From Cupriavidus sp. WKF15 (GTDB lineage: Bacteria > Pseudomonadota > Gammaproteobacteria > Burkholderiales > Burkholderiaceae), in the NCBI RefSeq assembly GCF_029278605.1, contig NZ_CP119572.1:2170001-2234000 (forward strand): a stretch of DNA of 64,000 nucleotides. Reading direction: 5' to 3'. Positions 53,187 to 62,648 of this stretch are shown one piece after another. A program made the translations under genes and the position numbers. Under the pieces are notes generated by a model, which had not been told where the DNA came from, ran no database searches, and was given only the letters and a program-made list of their open reading frames with translations. The stretch's first letter is position 1; each line of letters begins with the position of its first letter.

Positions 53187-54559
53187 TCGGTCGCACCGCC
53201 TGGCTTGTCTTCCAGCACGATGCCCGCGGCCAGCAGTTCCGCGCGGATGCGGTCGGCTTCCGCGAAGTTACGCTCGGCCTTGGCCGCCTTGCGCGCCGCG
53301 ATCAGCGCCTCGATTTCTTCCGGCGCCGGGCCGTCCGCCTGCTTGCCGCCCTGCAGGAATGTATGCGGATCGCGCTCGAGCAGGCCCAGCGTACCGGCCA
53401 GTCCCTTGAGCTGGCGGGCCGCCACGGACGAGCCGGTGCGGTTGATCTCGCTGGCCAGGTCGAACAGCACCGCCATGGCGATCGGCGTGTTGAAGTCGTC
53501 GCCCATAGCCTCGGCAAAGCGCTTCGCGTGCGCCTCTTCCCAGTCCACGGCATAGCCGCCGGGCTGCGCATCCTTGAGCGCCGTATAGAGTCGCGTCAGC
53601 GCGTGCCGTGCATCGTCGAGGTGGGCATCGCTATAGTTCAACGGGCTGCGGTAGTGCGCACGCAGGATGAAGAAACGGACCACTTCCGGGTCGTATTCCT
53701 TCAACACCTCGCGGATCGTGAAGAAGTTGCCGAGCGATTTCGACATTTTCTCGTCATTCACGCGCACAAAGCCGTTGTGCATCCAGACATTGACGAACGG
53801 CCTGCCGCTCGCGCCTTCGGACTGCGCGATCTCGTTCTCATGGTGCGGGAACTGCAAATCGGCACCGCCGCCGTGGATATCGAAATGCTCGCCGAGCAGC
53901 GTGCAGCTCATGGCCGAGCATTCGATGTGCCAGCCGGGGCGGCCCTTGCCCCACTTCGAGTCCCACTTGCTCTCGGGCGGCTCGCTTTCCTTGGCGGATT
54001 TCCACAGCACGAAGTCGAGCGGATCCTGCTTGGCATCGTTGGCCGTCACGCGCTCGCCGGCGCGCAGGTCTTCCAGCGACTTGCCGGAAAGCTTGCCGTA
54101 GCCGTCGAACTTGCGCACGGAGTAGTTCACGTCGCCATCGGTCGCCTGGTAGGCAAGCCCCTTTGCTTCAAGCTTGCCGATCAGGTCGAGCATCTGCGGC
54201 ACGTAGTCGGTCGCGCGCGGTTCATGGTCCGGGCGGACGATGCCCAGCGCATCGGCATCCTCGTGCATGTACTGGATGAAGCGCGTGGTCAGCTGGCCGA
54301 TGGTTTCGCCATTCTCTGCCGCGCGGCGGATGATCTTGTCGTCGATATCCGTAATGTTCTGGACAAATGTCACCTCATAGCCGGCGGCCCGCAGCCAGCG
54401 ATGCACCATGTCGAACACCACCATCACGCGCGCGTGGCCGACGTGACAGTAGTCGTACACGGTCATGCCGCACACGTACATGCGGACCTTGCCGGGCTCG
54501 ATGGGCACGAATGGCTGTTTCTCACGCGCGAGCGTGTTGTAGATGTTCAGAAGCTGCAT
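53171..54559 (-). CDS. cysS: Cysteinyl-tRNA synthetase
   Basis: From ATG 54559 it has 462 residues: the HIGH-type motif [10 protein letters not shown] near 35 with zinc Cys in [30 protein letters not shown], the [20 protein letters not shown] block with [20 protein letters not shown] (zinc ligands), and KMSKSLGN near 270. An additional ATG 54595 would add 12 residues. Class I synthetase; complete. Confidence 0.96.
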   Translation of the reverse strand: MQLLNIYNTLAREKQPFVPIEPGKVRMYVCGMTVYDYCHVGHARVMVVFDMVHRWLRAAGYEVTFVQNITDIDDKIIRRAAENGETIGQLTTRFIQYMHEDADALGIVRPDHEPRATDYVPQMLDLIGKLEAKGLAYQATDGDVNYSVRKFDGYGKLSGKSLEDLRAGERVTANDAKQDPLDFVLWKSAKESEPPESKWDSKWGKGRPGWHIECSAMSCTLLGEHFDIHGGGADLQFPHHENEIAQSEGASGRPFVNVWMHNGFVRVNDEKMSKSLGNFFTIREVLKEYDPEVVRFFILRAHYRSPLNYSDAHLDDARHALTRLYTALKDAQPGGYAVDWEEAHAKRFAEAMGDDFNTPIAMAVLFDLASEINRTGSSVAARQLKGLAGTLGLLERDPHTFLQGGKQADGPAPEEIEALIAARKAAKAERNFAEADRIRAELLAAGIVLEDKPGGATEWRRA

Positions 54560-54802
54560 GAAGCAATGAGTGTGATGTGAGGTGACTGCCGGCAACTGTC
54601 GCCCGGCCCGTGACGGCGTCGTCAGGCCCGGCGCGATGGCGCGCGCGCAAACCCCGGAGCCCCATATCTTACCGGAAGCGCCCTGCCGCCACCCACCGCC
54701 GACGGGTTACGTGGCGCCGCCCCGGTGGCGTGTCATCTACGTGCATCGTGCCGGCGGTGCCGCTTTGCTAGAATGCCGCGGAGTATAACGGACCGCCCTT
54801 CA

Positions 54803-55456
54803 ATGAGCCTGACCCTGCCCACCGAGCGCCTCGCCCCAGCGCGCCGCGCCATGACCGCACTGGCCGTGCTTGCCGCGCTGGCAGGCACTGCCCATGCGCA
54901 GAACGGCCCGCTGTCCCTGGCCGCCCCGACCGCGCCGCCATCGGGCCCGCGTTCGGCCGACCCTGGCATGGCCAAGGCTGAACGCGCCGCCGCCGGCAAG
55001 CGCTACGACGAAGCCATTTCCGGGTACGACCGCGTGCTGGCCACCAACCCTCGGAATGCGCAGGCCCGTTTCGAGCGCGCCTGGGCCATGGCGCAGGCTG
55101 GCCGCGAGGACGACGCGATCCGGGCATTCGCCGAAATGGCGCAGGATTTCCCAGAGCTGCCAGAGCCGCACAACAACCTCGCGCTGCTCTACGCAAAACG
55201 CGGCGATCTGAAACGCGCGGAAGCGGAGCTGTTGCTCGCCACCGAGGTCAAGCCCGGCTTTGCCATCGGCTACACCAACCTGGGTGACGTCTACCGGCGC
55301 CTGGCCGAGCAGGCCTATGCCGAAGCGCTGCGCCGCAACCCCGGCGATGCGCGCGCCGGCGCCGCGCTGCGCCAGTTGCGGCCTGCCGCAAACCCGGCAA
55401 GCCCGACCACCCCGGCCCCGGTCCACGCGCCTGCCAGCGCACCGGCCGCGCGCTGA
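54803..55456 (+). CDS. Exported tetratricopeptide-repeat protein
   Basis: ATG 54803 gives 217 residues with a signal peptide (ALAVLAALAGTAHAQ) and three TPR-like helical pairs between 55 and 175: AAGKRYDEAISGYDRVLATN, PRNAQARFERAWAMAQAGRE, PEPHNNLALLYAKRGDLKRA and FAIGYTNLGDVYRRLAEQAY. A Pro/Ala-rich tail ends the protein. It is probably periplasmic and a protein-interaction module. It shares a likely transcript with the two cyclophilin genes. Confidence 0.85.
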   Translation: MSLTLPTERLAPARRAMTALAVLAALAGTAHAQNGPLSLAAPTAPPSGPRSADPGMAKAERAAAGKRYDEAISGYDRVLATNPRNAQARFERAWAMAQAGREDDAIRAFAEMAQDFPELPEPHNNLALLYAKRGDLKRAEAELLLATEVKPGFAIGYTNLGDVYRRLAEQAYAEALRRNPGDARAGAALRQLRPAANPASPTTPAPVHAPASAPAAR

Positions 55457-55531
55457 TACCGCCGCCCACTTCCTGTTCCGTCGCCGGGCCCCAGGGCCCG
55501 GCGCAATCCCAAGACTACCGGAGCCGCAGTC

Positions 55532-56119
55532 ATGATCCGTTCCCGCCGCATCCTCCTGGCCGGCCTGAGCGCCGCCGCACTGGCCCTGTCTGCCCTGCCT
55601 TCGATGGCACAGCAGACGCAGAAGGCCGAACGTGTGCAGTTCGTCACCAGCCAGGGCAAGTTCACCGTCGAGGTCTATCCCGACGTCGCGCCCAAGACCG
55701 TCGCCAACTTCATGGAGTATGTGAAGAGCGGCTTCTACACTGGCACCATCTTCCACCGCGTCATCAACGGCTTCATGGTGCAGGGCGGCGGTTTCGACCG
55801 CGAGATGAAGCAGAAGCCCACGCGCGCGCCGATCCCGCTCGAAGCCCAGAACGGGCTGAAGAACAAGGCCGGCACGGTGGCCATGGCACGCACCGGCGAC
55901 CCGAACTCGGCCACCGCCCAGTTCTTCGTCAATGTGGTGGATAATCCGAATCTCGACTACCCGCAGCCGGACGGCAACGGCTACGCCGTGTTCGGCAAGG
56001 TGGTGGAAGGCATGGATACGATCGAAAAGATCAAGAACGTGCCGACCACGGCCTACGGCCCCATGCGCAATGTGCCGGCCACGCCCATCGTGATCGAGTC
56101 GGCCAGCGTCATCCAATAA
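55532..56119 (+). CDS. ppiA: Periplasmic peptidyl-prolyl cis-trans isomerase (cyclophilin)
   Basis: The 195-residue protein has a signal peptide (ILLAGLSAAALALSALPSMA) and a cyclophilin domain: TSQGKFTVEVYPDVAPKTVA, GTIFHRVINGFMVQGGGFDR, GTVAMARTGDPNSATAQFFV and [15 protein letters not shown]. The FHR and Q-FF residues of the active site are present. It helps fold exported proteins. It is followed by a cytoplasmic homologue 24 bases later. Confidence 0.93.
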   Translation: MIRSRRILLAGLSAAALALSALPSMAQQTQKAERVQFVTSQGKFTVEVYPDVAPKTVANFMEYVKSGFYTGTIFHRVINGFMVQGGGFDREMKQKPTRAPIPLEAQNGLKNKAGTVAMARTGDPNSATAQFFVNVVDNPNLDYPQPDGNGYAVFGKVVEGMDTIEKIKNVPTTAYGPMRNVPATPIVIESASVIQ

Positions 56120-56143
56120 ACACTACCGTACAGAGGAATGCCC

Positions 56144-56644
56144 ATGTCCAAGGTCCAGCTCCACACCAACCAGGGTGTCATTACCATCGAACTCGACTCC
56201 GAAAAGGCTCCGAAGTCGGTCGAGAACTTCCTGTCGTATGTCCGCAAGGGCCACTATGACAACACCATCTTCCACCGCGTGATCAAGAACTTCATGATCC
56301 AGGGCGGCGGCTTCGAGCCCGGCATGAAGCAAAAGGGCACGGATGCACCGATCGAGAACGAAGCCGGCAACGGCCTGAAGAACGACAAGTACACCGTGGC
56401 CATGGCGCGCACCAACGCACCCCACTCCGCCACGGCCCAGTTCTTCATCAACGTGGTCGACAACGACTTCCTGAACTTCAGCTCGCCGACGCCGCAGGGC
56501 TTCGGCTATGCCGTGTTCGGCAAGGTCGTCGAAGGCACCGAGGTTGTCGACCAGATCAAGGGCGTGCGCACCGGCAGCTCGGGCTTCCACCAGGACGTGC
56601 CGCTGGAAGACGTGGTGATCGAAAAGGCCGTGATCGTCGAGTAA
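56144..56644 (+). CDS. ppiB: Cytoplasmic peptidyl-prolyl cis-trans isomerase (cyclophilin)
   Basis: From ATG 56144 (GAGGAATG region) it has 166 residues: [60 protein letters not shown] and [20 protein letters not shown]. No signal peptide. Nearly parallel to the preceding ppiA, so the pair arose by duplication. All active-site residues are present. Confidence 0.94.
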   Translation: MSKVQLHTNQGVITIELDSEKAPKSVENFLSYVRKGHYDNTIFHRVIKNFMIQGGGFEPGMKQKGTDAPIENEAGNGLKNDKYTVAMARTNAPHSATAQFFINVVDNDFLNFSSPTPQGFGYAVFGKVVEGTEVVDQIKGVRTGSSGFHQDVPLEDVVIEKAVIVE

Positions 56645-56720
56645 GCGCACGATCGATGCCCCACGATTGCGGCCTCATGCACCCTCTCCTGCCGGCAACC
56701 ATCTCCCCCAGGCCCTGCGC

Positions 56721-57518
56721 ATGACCGCAATCCCCACCACGCCGGTGGCCAGTCCCCTCGAGGTACAGGCACCGGCGTGGTTCATTTCCGACCTGCACCT
56801 GACCCCGGGCATGCCGCGCACGCTGGCCGCGTTCGAGCGCGCGCTGGAGCGCGCCGCCTCGGAAGCCCGCACCCTCTTCATACTGGGCGATTTCTTCGAG
56901 TTCTGGGTCGGCGACGAAGAGACCAGCTCCCCGTTTGCCACACAGGTGGCAAACGCACTGCGCACGCTGGCCGGGCGCGGCGTGCCGGTTTACCTCATGC
57001 ATGGCAACCGCGATTTCCTGCTGGGCAAGCGCTTCGCCAATGCGGCAGGCGTGACCTTGCTGCCTGACCCGACCGTCATTCTCTGCGCCGGCCAGCGCGT
57101 GGTGCTGAGCCACGGCGACATGCTGTGCACCGATGACGAGCGCTACAACCGCTTCCGACGCTGGACCCGCAAACCCTGGGTCCAACGCCTGTTCCTGGCA
57201 CTGCCGCTGTCGGCTCGGCTGGGCGTGGCGCGACGCCTGCGCGTGGACAGCGAAGCCGGACGCGCGCGCCAGCTTGCGCAAGGCCTGCCGACCCAGGTCG
57301 TATACGGCGATGCCACACCCGCTGCGGTGACGGCACTGCTCGAAGCCTGCGACGCCCGGCTGCTAGTGCACGGCCACACGCACCGCCCTGCACGGCACCA
57401 GGATGTCTCGGGCGTGCGCTGGGTGCTCACCGACTGGGATCTCGACGGCGGCCAGCCGCGCGCCGCGGTGCTGCAGCTGGACGAAGGCGGCTTCCATCTG
57501 TTGCCACAGACGACATAA
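56721..57518 (+). CDS. lpxH: UDP-2,3-diacylglucosamine diphosphatase
   Basis: From ATG 56721 the protein has 265 residues and the calcineurin-like phosphoesterase metal sites of LpxH: FISDLHLTPG, LGDFFEFWVGDE, LMHGNRDFLLG, LSHGDMLCTDDERYNRFRRW and LVHGHTHRPARH. It splits the pyrophosphate of the lipid A precursor to give lipid X. No membrane segments, as expected for a peripheral enzyme. Fourth gene in the plus-strand group that begins with the TPR gene. Confidence 0.94.
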   Translation: MTAIPTTPVASPLEVQAPAWFISDLHLTPGMPRTLAAFERALERAASEARTLFILGDFFEFWVGDEETSSPFATQVANALRTLAGRGVPVYLMHGNRDFLLGKRFANAAGVTLLPDPTVILCAGQRVVLSHGDMLCTDDERYNRFRRWTRKPWVQRLFLALPLSARLGVARRLRVDSEAGRARQLAQGLPTQVVYGDATPAAVTALLEACDARLLVHGHTHRPARHQDVSGVRWVLTDWDLDGGQPRAAVLQLDEGGFHLLPQTT

Positions 57519-57539
57519 GGGGCAGCCCAGGCCGCCCCT
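57518..57539. terminator. Terminator-like hairpin between lpxH and cysE
   Basis: AGGGGC and GCCCCT form a stem around a 10-base GC-rich loop immediately after the lpxH stop. It can work for both converging genes. There is only a pyrimidine-rich tail (TCTCTGTGTT), so the call is moderate. Confidence 0.4.
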
Positions 57540-57560
57540 CTCTGTGTTCCGACGCTACAC

Positions 57561-58304
57561 CTACTTCATCAGTCTGCGCAGTTCGCTTGCATCGAAGCGG
57601 TCGTTCGGCGTGTTCTCCAGATGCTCGCCCAGCCGGTCGAGCGCGGCCAGCACGGCCTCGATGCGATCGTTCTGCTTGGCGGCATTGTCGATCAGGCCCT
57701 TGAGCGCAAGCGAAACCGGATCATCGGCATTCGGCGTGATGCCATAAGCGGAGAACTCCTGCTTCGCGCCTTGCTGCGATACCGGCGCGTCGGGCAGGAT
57801 GATGCGGGCCGGCACGCCCACGGCTGTCGCGCCAGGCGGCACGGGCTTGAGCACCACGGCATTGGATCCAACGCGCGCACCGTCGCCCACCTCGAAGCCG
57901 CCAAGCACCTTGGCGCCGGCGCTCACGACCACGTTGGCGCCCAGCGTCGGATGTCGCTTCTGCCCCTTGTACAGCGACGTGCCGCCCAGCGTCACCCCCT
58001 GGTAGATGGTGCAGTCGTTACCAATCTCCGCGGTTTCGCCGATCACCACGCCCATGCCGTGGTCGATGAAGACGCGCCGGCCCAGCTTGACCGCCGGATG
58101 AATTTCGATGCCGGTGAGAAAGCGCGACCAGTGCGAGATCCAACGCCCCAGCCAATGGAATCCGGCATTCCAGCAGACATGGGCGAAGCGGTGAAACACC
58201 ACGGCGTGCAGGCCGGGGTAGCAGGTCAGGACTTCGAGACGGCTGCGCGCGGCGGGATCGCGCAGCATGATGGTGTCGATATCTTCCTTCAGGCGAGAGA
58301 ACAT
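57561..58304 (-). CDS. cysE: Serine O-acetyltransferase
   Basis: From ATG 58304 it has 247 residues, beginning [20 protein letters not shown] as is usual in beta-proteobacteria. Left-handed beta-helix repeats follow: [60 protein letters not shown] and [20 protein letters not shown]. It makes O-acetylserine for cysteine synthesis. An upstream ATG 58382 would add 26 residues without family support. Confidence 0.93.
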   Translation of the reverse strand: MFSRLKEDIDTIMLRDPAARSRLEVLTCYPGLHAVVFHRFAHVCWNAGFHWLGRWISHWSRFLTGIEIHPAVKLGRRVFIDHGMGVVIGETAEIGNDCTIYQGVTLGGTSLYKGQKRHPTLGANVVVSAGAKVLGGFEVGDGARVGSNAVVLKPVPPGATAVGVPARIILPDAPVSQQGAKQEFSAYGITPNADDPVSLALKGLIDNAAKQNDRIEAVLAALDRLGEHLENTPNDRFDASELRRLMK

Positions 58305-58566
58305 CTTGGTTCGTGTCGTGTTGCCGCGCCGTGCGCCAGCCATGTCGGCATCTGCCGCGGGCCTGGTCGCCGGCGTGGTCATTGGCCGGTGAAAACGGGA
58401 TCAGGGAGTGTAAGAGATTTGGGGCCCCGATGCCGTCATGGTCATTGGCTTCGACGCGTGTTCAACATCGCCCGGACAGGTGCGCGCGGCCGCCCGCCGG
58501 GCGATGCGCGCCTTGGCGCTTCGCTGCGGGGGAATGTGGGGCTTGGGCCGGGGTGTGCGCCACCGT

Positions 58567-59445
58567 TCAGTGCTCCTCTTGCCGGGACGGCGCAGCCGGA
58601 CCGGGTTGTTCTGGCTTGGCGGTACCGCCTCGCACCGCCAGCAACATGTGCTTGGCCATACCGCGCAGGATATTCACTTCCTCGCGCTCCAGCCCTGCGC
58701 GGGCCAGCAGGCGCCGCAGGCGCGACATCAACTTGCGCGGATTGCCAGGGTCGAGGAAGCCGATCGCTTCGAGCCCCTGCTGCAGGTGCCCGAACATGGA
58801 TTCGACCTGCTCCGCCGTCGCCGGCTCACCAGCATAGCCGATATTGCCACTGTCGTCCGGCGCGCCCTGCGCGCGGTCCAGCAATGCCAGGCGCATCTCG
58901 TACGCGACGAGCTGCACCGCCTGCGCCAGGTTGAGCGAGGTATAGGCGGGATTGGCAGGGATATGCGTCACCGCCGCGCAGCGCTGCACGGCTTCGTTGG
59001 GCAGACCGTAACGCTCGTTGCCAAACACGAACGCGATCTCGTCTTCGGCACGCGCGGCCAGCGCCGTGGCGCCGCGTGCCGCGGCGTCGCGCGGCAGCAC
59101 GCGCGGCGGCCCGAATTCACGCTGTCGCGCGGTCATCGCCACGGTCTGCGTGGCACCCTCCAGCGCGGCCTCGATGCTGTCTACGATCACGGCGCCGGCC
59201 AGCACGTCGTCGGCGCCGCTGGCCATGGCCACCGCGTCCGGATGTTCACGCACGGCCGGGTCGCGTGGCGAAACCAGCACCAGGCTGCCGAAGCCCATGG
59301 TCTTGATCGCGCGCGCCACCGAGCCGACATTGCCAGGGTGGCTGGTCTCGACCAGTACAAAGCGCACGCGCGTGAACATCGCCTCCGCGGATGTGGCCGG
59401 CGCGGCTGTTCCGCCAGCCTGGCTCGTCTCGTTTGCCGGGTTCAT
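58567..59445 (-). CDS. trmJ: tRNA (Cm32/Um32) 2'-O-methyltransferase
   Basis: The 292-residue protein has the SPOUT methyltransferase core: [60 protein letters not shown] and the motif-3 knot segment [20 protein letters not shown]. The C-terminal part ([14 protein letters not shown]...[12 protein letters not shown]) matches TrmJ. It methylates the ribose of residue 32 in several tRNAs. It runs away from suhB, sharing an intergenic promoter region. Confidence 0.93.
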   Translation of the reverse strand: MNPANETSQAGGTAAPATSAEAMFTRVRFVLVETSHPGNVGSVARAIKTMGFGSLVLVSPRDPAVREHPDAVAMASGADDVLAGAVIVDSIEAALEGATQTVAMTARQREFGPPRVLPRDAAARGATALAARAEDEIAFVFGNERYGLPNEAVQRCAAVTHIPANPAYTSLNLAQAVQLVAYEMRLALLDRAQGAPDDSGNIGYAGEPATAEQVESMFGHLQQGLEAIGFLDPGNPRKLMSRLRRLLARAGLEREEVNILRGMAKHMLLAVRGGTAKPEQPGPAAPSRQEEH

Positions 59446-59624
59446 ATACAATTCAGCTTCTTCTTTTGGTGCGGCGCCGATACTTTGCCTGCTCGCGAGA
59501 CGCTTGCAGCACATATGGCGACGCCCCACGTTCTTCTACAATTCGTTGTGTTGTCAGCTGCCCGGGGCCCGGCTCGCGAATCCGTTCGCGCCGCTGTGCG
59601 ATTCCGGCCAGCCTGGAGAGATTC

Positions 59625-60446
59625 ATGCATCCGATGCTCAATATCGCCATCAAGGCGGCCCGCAAGGCGGGTTCCATCATCAACCGCGCGTCGCTCGACG
59701 TCGATCTGGTGCGCGTCTCGCGCAAGCAACACAACGATTTCGTGACCGAGGTCGACAAGGCTGCCGAAGCGGCCATCATCGAGATCATCCGCACGGCCTA
59801 TCCCGAACACGCCATTCTAGCGGAAGAGTCCGGCCAGTCCTGGGCCGATGGCGAAGACAGCCACGAGTACACCTGGGTCATCGATCCGCTGGACGGCACC
59901 ACCAACTTCATTCACGGCTTCCCGCAGTACGCGGTGTCCATTGCCCAGCTGCATCGCGGCGTGCCGTCGCAGGCGGTGGTCTATGACCCGACCCGCGACG
60001 AGCTGTTCACCGCCTCCAAGGGCGCCGGCGCATTCCTGAACAACCGCCGCATCCGCGTGACGCGCCGCGACAAGCTGGCCGACTGCCTGATCGGCACCGG
60101 CTTCCCGTTCCGCGACCTGGAAGGCGTGGAAGAGTACCTAGAAATCTTCGCGCTGATGACGCGCAGCTGCGCCGGCCTGCGCCGCCCGGGCGCCGCCGCG
60201 CTGGACCTGGCCTACGTGGCCTGCGGCCGCCTGGACGGCTTCTTCGAACGTGGCCTGAAGCCGTGGGACATGGCCGCCGGCATGCTGCTGATCTCCGAAT
60301 CGGGCGGCCTGGTCGGCAACTACGCCGGCGAAGCGCGCCAGATGGAACAAGGCGAAGTGCTGGCCGGCAACCCGAAGGCGTTTGCCCAGATGGTCCGCCT
60401 GCTGGCCCCTTACTCGCTGGACAACGCCAAGCCCGCCGCGGCCTGA
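59625..60446 (+). CDS. suhB: Inositol-monophosphatase family protein
   Basis: From ATG 59625 it has 273 residues with the metal-binding motifs of the family: [30 protein letters not shown] and [18 protein letters not shown]. In proteobacteria SuhB is a phosphatase and also a factor of the ribosomal RNA antitermination complex. Family length and all catalytic acids are present. Followed by a clear terminator. Confidence 0.94.
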   Translation: MHPMLNIAIKAARKAGSIINRASLDVDLVRVSRKQHNDFVTEVDKAAEAAIIEIIRTAYPEHAILAEESGQSWADGEDSHEYTWVIDPLDGTTNFIHGFPQYAVSIAQLHRGVPSQAVVYDPTRDELFTASKGAGAFLNNRRIRVTRRDKLADCLIGTGFPFRDLEGVEEYLEIFALMTRSCAGLRRPGAAALDLAYVACGRLDGFFERGLKPWDMAAGMLLISESGGLVGNYAGEARQMEQGEVLAGNPKAFAQMVRLLAPYSLDNAKPAAA

Positions 60447-60467
60447 GCCCGCTCGTTTGCGCGCCAG

Positions 60468-60495
60468 ACGCCCGCCAGCCCGGCGGGCGTTTTTG
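60468..60495 (+). terminator. Intrinsic terminator after suhB
   Basis: ACGCCCGCC and its complement GGCGGGCGT form a 9-bp stem with a short loop, directly followed by TTTTGTTT. It is the clearest rho-independent terminator of the window. Confidence 0.85.
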
Positions 60496-60528
60496 TTTCT
60501 GCGCCCTGCCCGCGACGTCAGGGCGGCG

Positions 60529-60542
60529 ATGATCCAGATCAA
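60529..60542. promoter_or_regulatory. FNR-type box upstream of ydcH-ppk2-usp
   Basis: On the minus strand TTGATCTGGATCAT (plus: ATGATCCAGATCAA) matches 9 of 10 FNR bases. It ends 64 bases before the YdcH-type gene that leads into core ppk2 and usp. So the core energy-stress genes may share the island's oxygen control. Confidence 0.6.
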
Positions 60543-60606
60543 GACCACCGCACCCTGGGTTACTCAGAATAGGTATATCGAAGCACCTTTTCTGAGGAGG
60601 CCCCGA

Positions 60607-60822
60607 ATGTTCCCCGAGTACCGCGACCAGATTTCGCTGCTGAAGGCCCAGGACGCCCATTTCGCGCGGCTGTTCGCCCTGCACAATCAGCTCGACCAGG
60701 AAATCCGCAACATGGAAGCCGGCATCGTGCCCGGCACGCCGCTGGAGATCGAACGCCTCAAGAAGGAAAAGCTCCAGATCAAGGACCAGCTCTATGCCAT
60801 CCTGCGTAAGGCGCGCGCCTGA
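60607..60822 (+). CDS. YdcH/DUF465 family small protein
   Basis: The 71-residue helical protein (MFPEYRDQISLLKAQDAHFA, RLFALHNQLDQEIRNMEAGI, LEIERLKKEKLQIKDQLYAI) starts at ATG 60607 after GAGGAGG. It has the two-helix pattern of the DUF465/YdcH family, common in proteobacteria, function not known. It overlaps nothing and is followed one base later by ppk2, so they are one transcript. Confidence 0.88.
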   Translation: MFPEYRDQISLLKAQDAHFARLFALHNQLDQEIRNMEAGIVPGTPLEIERLKKEKLQIKDQLYAILRKARA

Positions 60823-60823
60823 C

Positions 60824-61918
60824 ATGGCAGGAACCGTTCACGACGACACCTCGCCCGGCGCGGTCCGCGCCACCGCACGCGGCGACGTGCTGCCTACCAA
60901 TACGGCCCGCTCGGCTGAACGCAATCAGGTCAACGATGCCGTCGACGCGGCCGTCCAGCTCGCGGCCAGCAGCCTGCAGGACGTGATGTCCAGGCCGGAC
61001 AACGATGGCGTGCTCGACGCCATCCGCACGCTGATGGACGGCCTGTCGCCGGACGAGGCAGGGCAACTGCGCAGCCTGATCCTCGAAGGCGATCCCGGCG
61101 CCTGGCAGGCTGGCCGGAAACGGCACCCCGACGAGGAACTGTCGGCCGGCTGGCGTGAAGGCGCCTATCCGTACCAGAACCTGATGTCGCGCCGCAATTA
61201 CGAAAAGCAGAAGTACCGCTTGCAGGTGGAACTGCTGAAGCTGCAGGCCTGGGTGCGCGAGACCGGCCAGCGCGTGGTGATCGTCTTCGAAGGCCGCGAC
61301 GCGGCCGGCAAGGGCGGCACCATCAAACGCTTCATGGAACACATGAATCCGCGTGGCGCCCGCGTGGTGGCGCTCGAAAAGCCCACCGAATCGGAACGCG
61401 GCCAGTGGTACTTCCAGCGCTACGTGCAGCATCTGCCGTCCGCCGGCGAGATCGTGCTGTTCGACCGCTCCTGGTACAACCGCGCCGGCGTCGAGCACGT
61501 GATGGGCTTCTGCTCGCCGCAGGAGTACCAGGACTTCCTGCAGCAGGCGCCCGAGTTCGAGCGCCATCTCGTCCGCAGCGGCATCCACCTGTTCAAGTTC
61601 TGGTTCTCCGTCAGCCGGCACGAACAACGCCGGCGCTTCAAAGAGCGCGAAATCCATCCGCTCAAGCAATGGAAGCTGAGCCCGGTCGACATCGCCTCGC
61701 TCGACAAGTGGGAAGCCTACACCCGCGCGAAGGAAGCGATGTTCGCCCATACGGACACGGCCGATGCACCGTGGACGGTGATCCGTTCCGACTGCAAGAA
61801 GCGGGCACGGCTGAACGCGCTGCGCTTCATCCTGTCCCGCTTCCCTTATGCCAACCGCGACACCACCTCGATCGGACAGCCCGACCCGCTGATCGTCGGA
61901 CGCGCGATCGCCAACTGA
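60824..61918 (+). CDS. ppk2: Polyphosphate kinase 2 (core copy)
   Basis: ATG 60824 gives 364 residues. A 105-residue N-terminal extension precedes the PPK2 core with Walker A VIVFEGRDAAGKGGTIKRFM near 158, EKPTESERGQWYFQRYVQHL, FDRSWYNRAGVEHVMGFCSP near 215 and HPLKQWKLSPVDIASLDKWE. It transfers phosphate between polyphosphate and nucleotides. Its core matches the island copy at 42027-42830, but the extension is absent there. It is cotranscribed with YdcH and usp, after an FNR-type box. Confidence 0.94.
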   Translation: MAGTVHDDTSPGAVRATARGDVLPTNTARSAERNQVNDAVDAAVQLAASSLQDVMSRPDNDGVLDAIRTLMDGLSPDEAGQLRSLILEGDPGAWQAGRKRHPDEELSAGWREGAYPYQNLMSRRNYEKQKYRLQVELLKLQAWVRETGQRVVIVFEGRDAAGKGGTIKRFMEHMNPRGARVVALEKPTESERGQWYFQRYVQHLPSAGEIVLFDRSWYNRAGVEHVMGFCSPQEYQDFLQQAPEFERHLVRSGIHLFKFWFSVSRHEQRRRFKEREIHPLKQWKLSPVDIASLDKWEAYTRAKEAMFAHTDTADAPWTVIRSDCKKRARLNALRFILSRFPYANRDTTSIGQPDPLIVGRAIAN

Positions 61919-61959
61919 CCCTGCACCCCTCTTACCCTTCCGTCATTGAAAGGAAATCC

Positions 61960-62394
61960 ATGTTCAAGCACATCCTGCTCCCGGTTGATGGCACCGACCT
62001 TTCCCACAAGGCAGTTTCCGCCGCGATCGAGTTCGCGCGCACGACCGGGGCCCGGCTGACGCCATATATGTGCGTGGAGGAATATCCCTATGTCCTGTCG
62101 ACCGATTCCAGCCACGAGAAGCGTGACGTATTCAAGCAACGTGTCGAGGCTGCCGCCCGGCAGGAGCTGTCGCGCATCGAAGCCGCCGCGGCATTCGCCG
62201 GCGTGCCATGCACCGGCCACGTCTCCACGGCTGCCGTACCGTACCGCGGCATCATCAACAGTGCACAGGAGCTTGACTGCGACGTCATCTTCATGGCTTC
62301 TCATGGCCGCAGCGGCATCAGTGGCCTGCTGCTCGGCAGCGAGACGCAGAAGGTACTGACGCACAGCACGATTCCGGTGCTGGTCTTCCGCTGA
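61960..62394 (+). CDS. Universal stress protein (UspA family)
   Basis: ATG 61960 after AGGAAA gives 144 residues: MFKHILLPVDGTDLSHKAVS, YMCVEEYPYVLSTDSSHEKR, VIFMASHGRSGISGLLLGSE and TIPVLVFR. The ATP loop G-R-S-G-x9-G-S is complete. It belongs to the core ydcH-ppk2-usp group and adds to the many Usp genes of this neighbourhood. Confidence 0.92.
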   Translation: MFKHILLPVDGTDLSHKAVSAAIEFARTTGARLTPYMCVEEYPYVLSTDSSHEKRDVFKQRVEAAARQELSRIEAAAAFAGVPCTGHVSTAAVPYRGIINSAQELDCDVIFMASHGRSGISGLLLGSETQKVLTHSTIPVLVFR

Positions 62395-62441
62395 TACGGC
62401 TTCAGTGTCCTGCCCCACCGCCGGCCTCCCCAGCCAGCGCT

Positions 62442-62465
62442 CCGGCATAGCGGCCGCTATGCCGG
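62442..62465. terminator. Perfect 24-base palindrome after usp
   Basis: CCGGCATAGCGG is followed directly by its exact complement, centred on a NotI-type GCGGCCGC. It lies between usp and mutS, 48 bases after the usp stop. It could be a terminator stem, although without a T-run, or a protein-binding site. Confidence 0.45.
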
Positions 62466-62648
62466 ACCGCACCACGATTTCCCCACCTCACGCGCTCCGG
62501 CCACAAGCCAGCCTGCGGTAAACTCCTTCCTTTGGCCGCCCGGACACAATCCGGGCCGCATCCGCACGCCGCGGAATCACAGGCCGACGAAGAAACGGCA
62601 ACGACCCGCAACGTTGTGCGCAACGCGTTGCCCAGTTGCCGCAAGGCC

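Noticed and set aside
53066..54580. 504-codon open frame on the plus strand
   Set aside because: It is antisense to cysS, whose motifs are complete.
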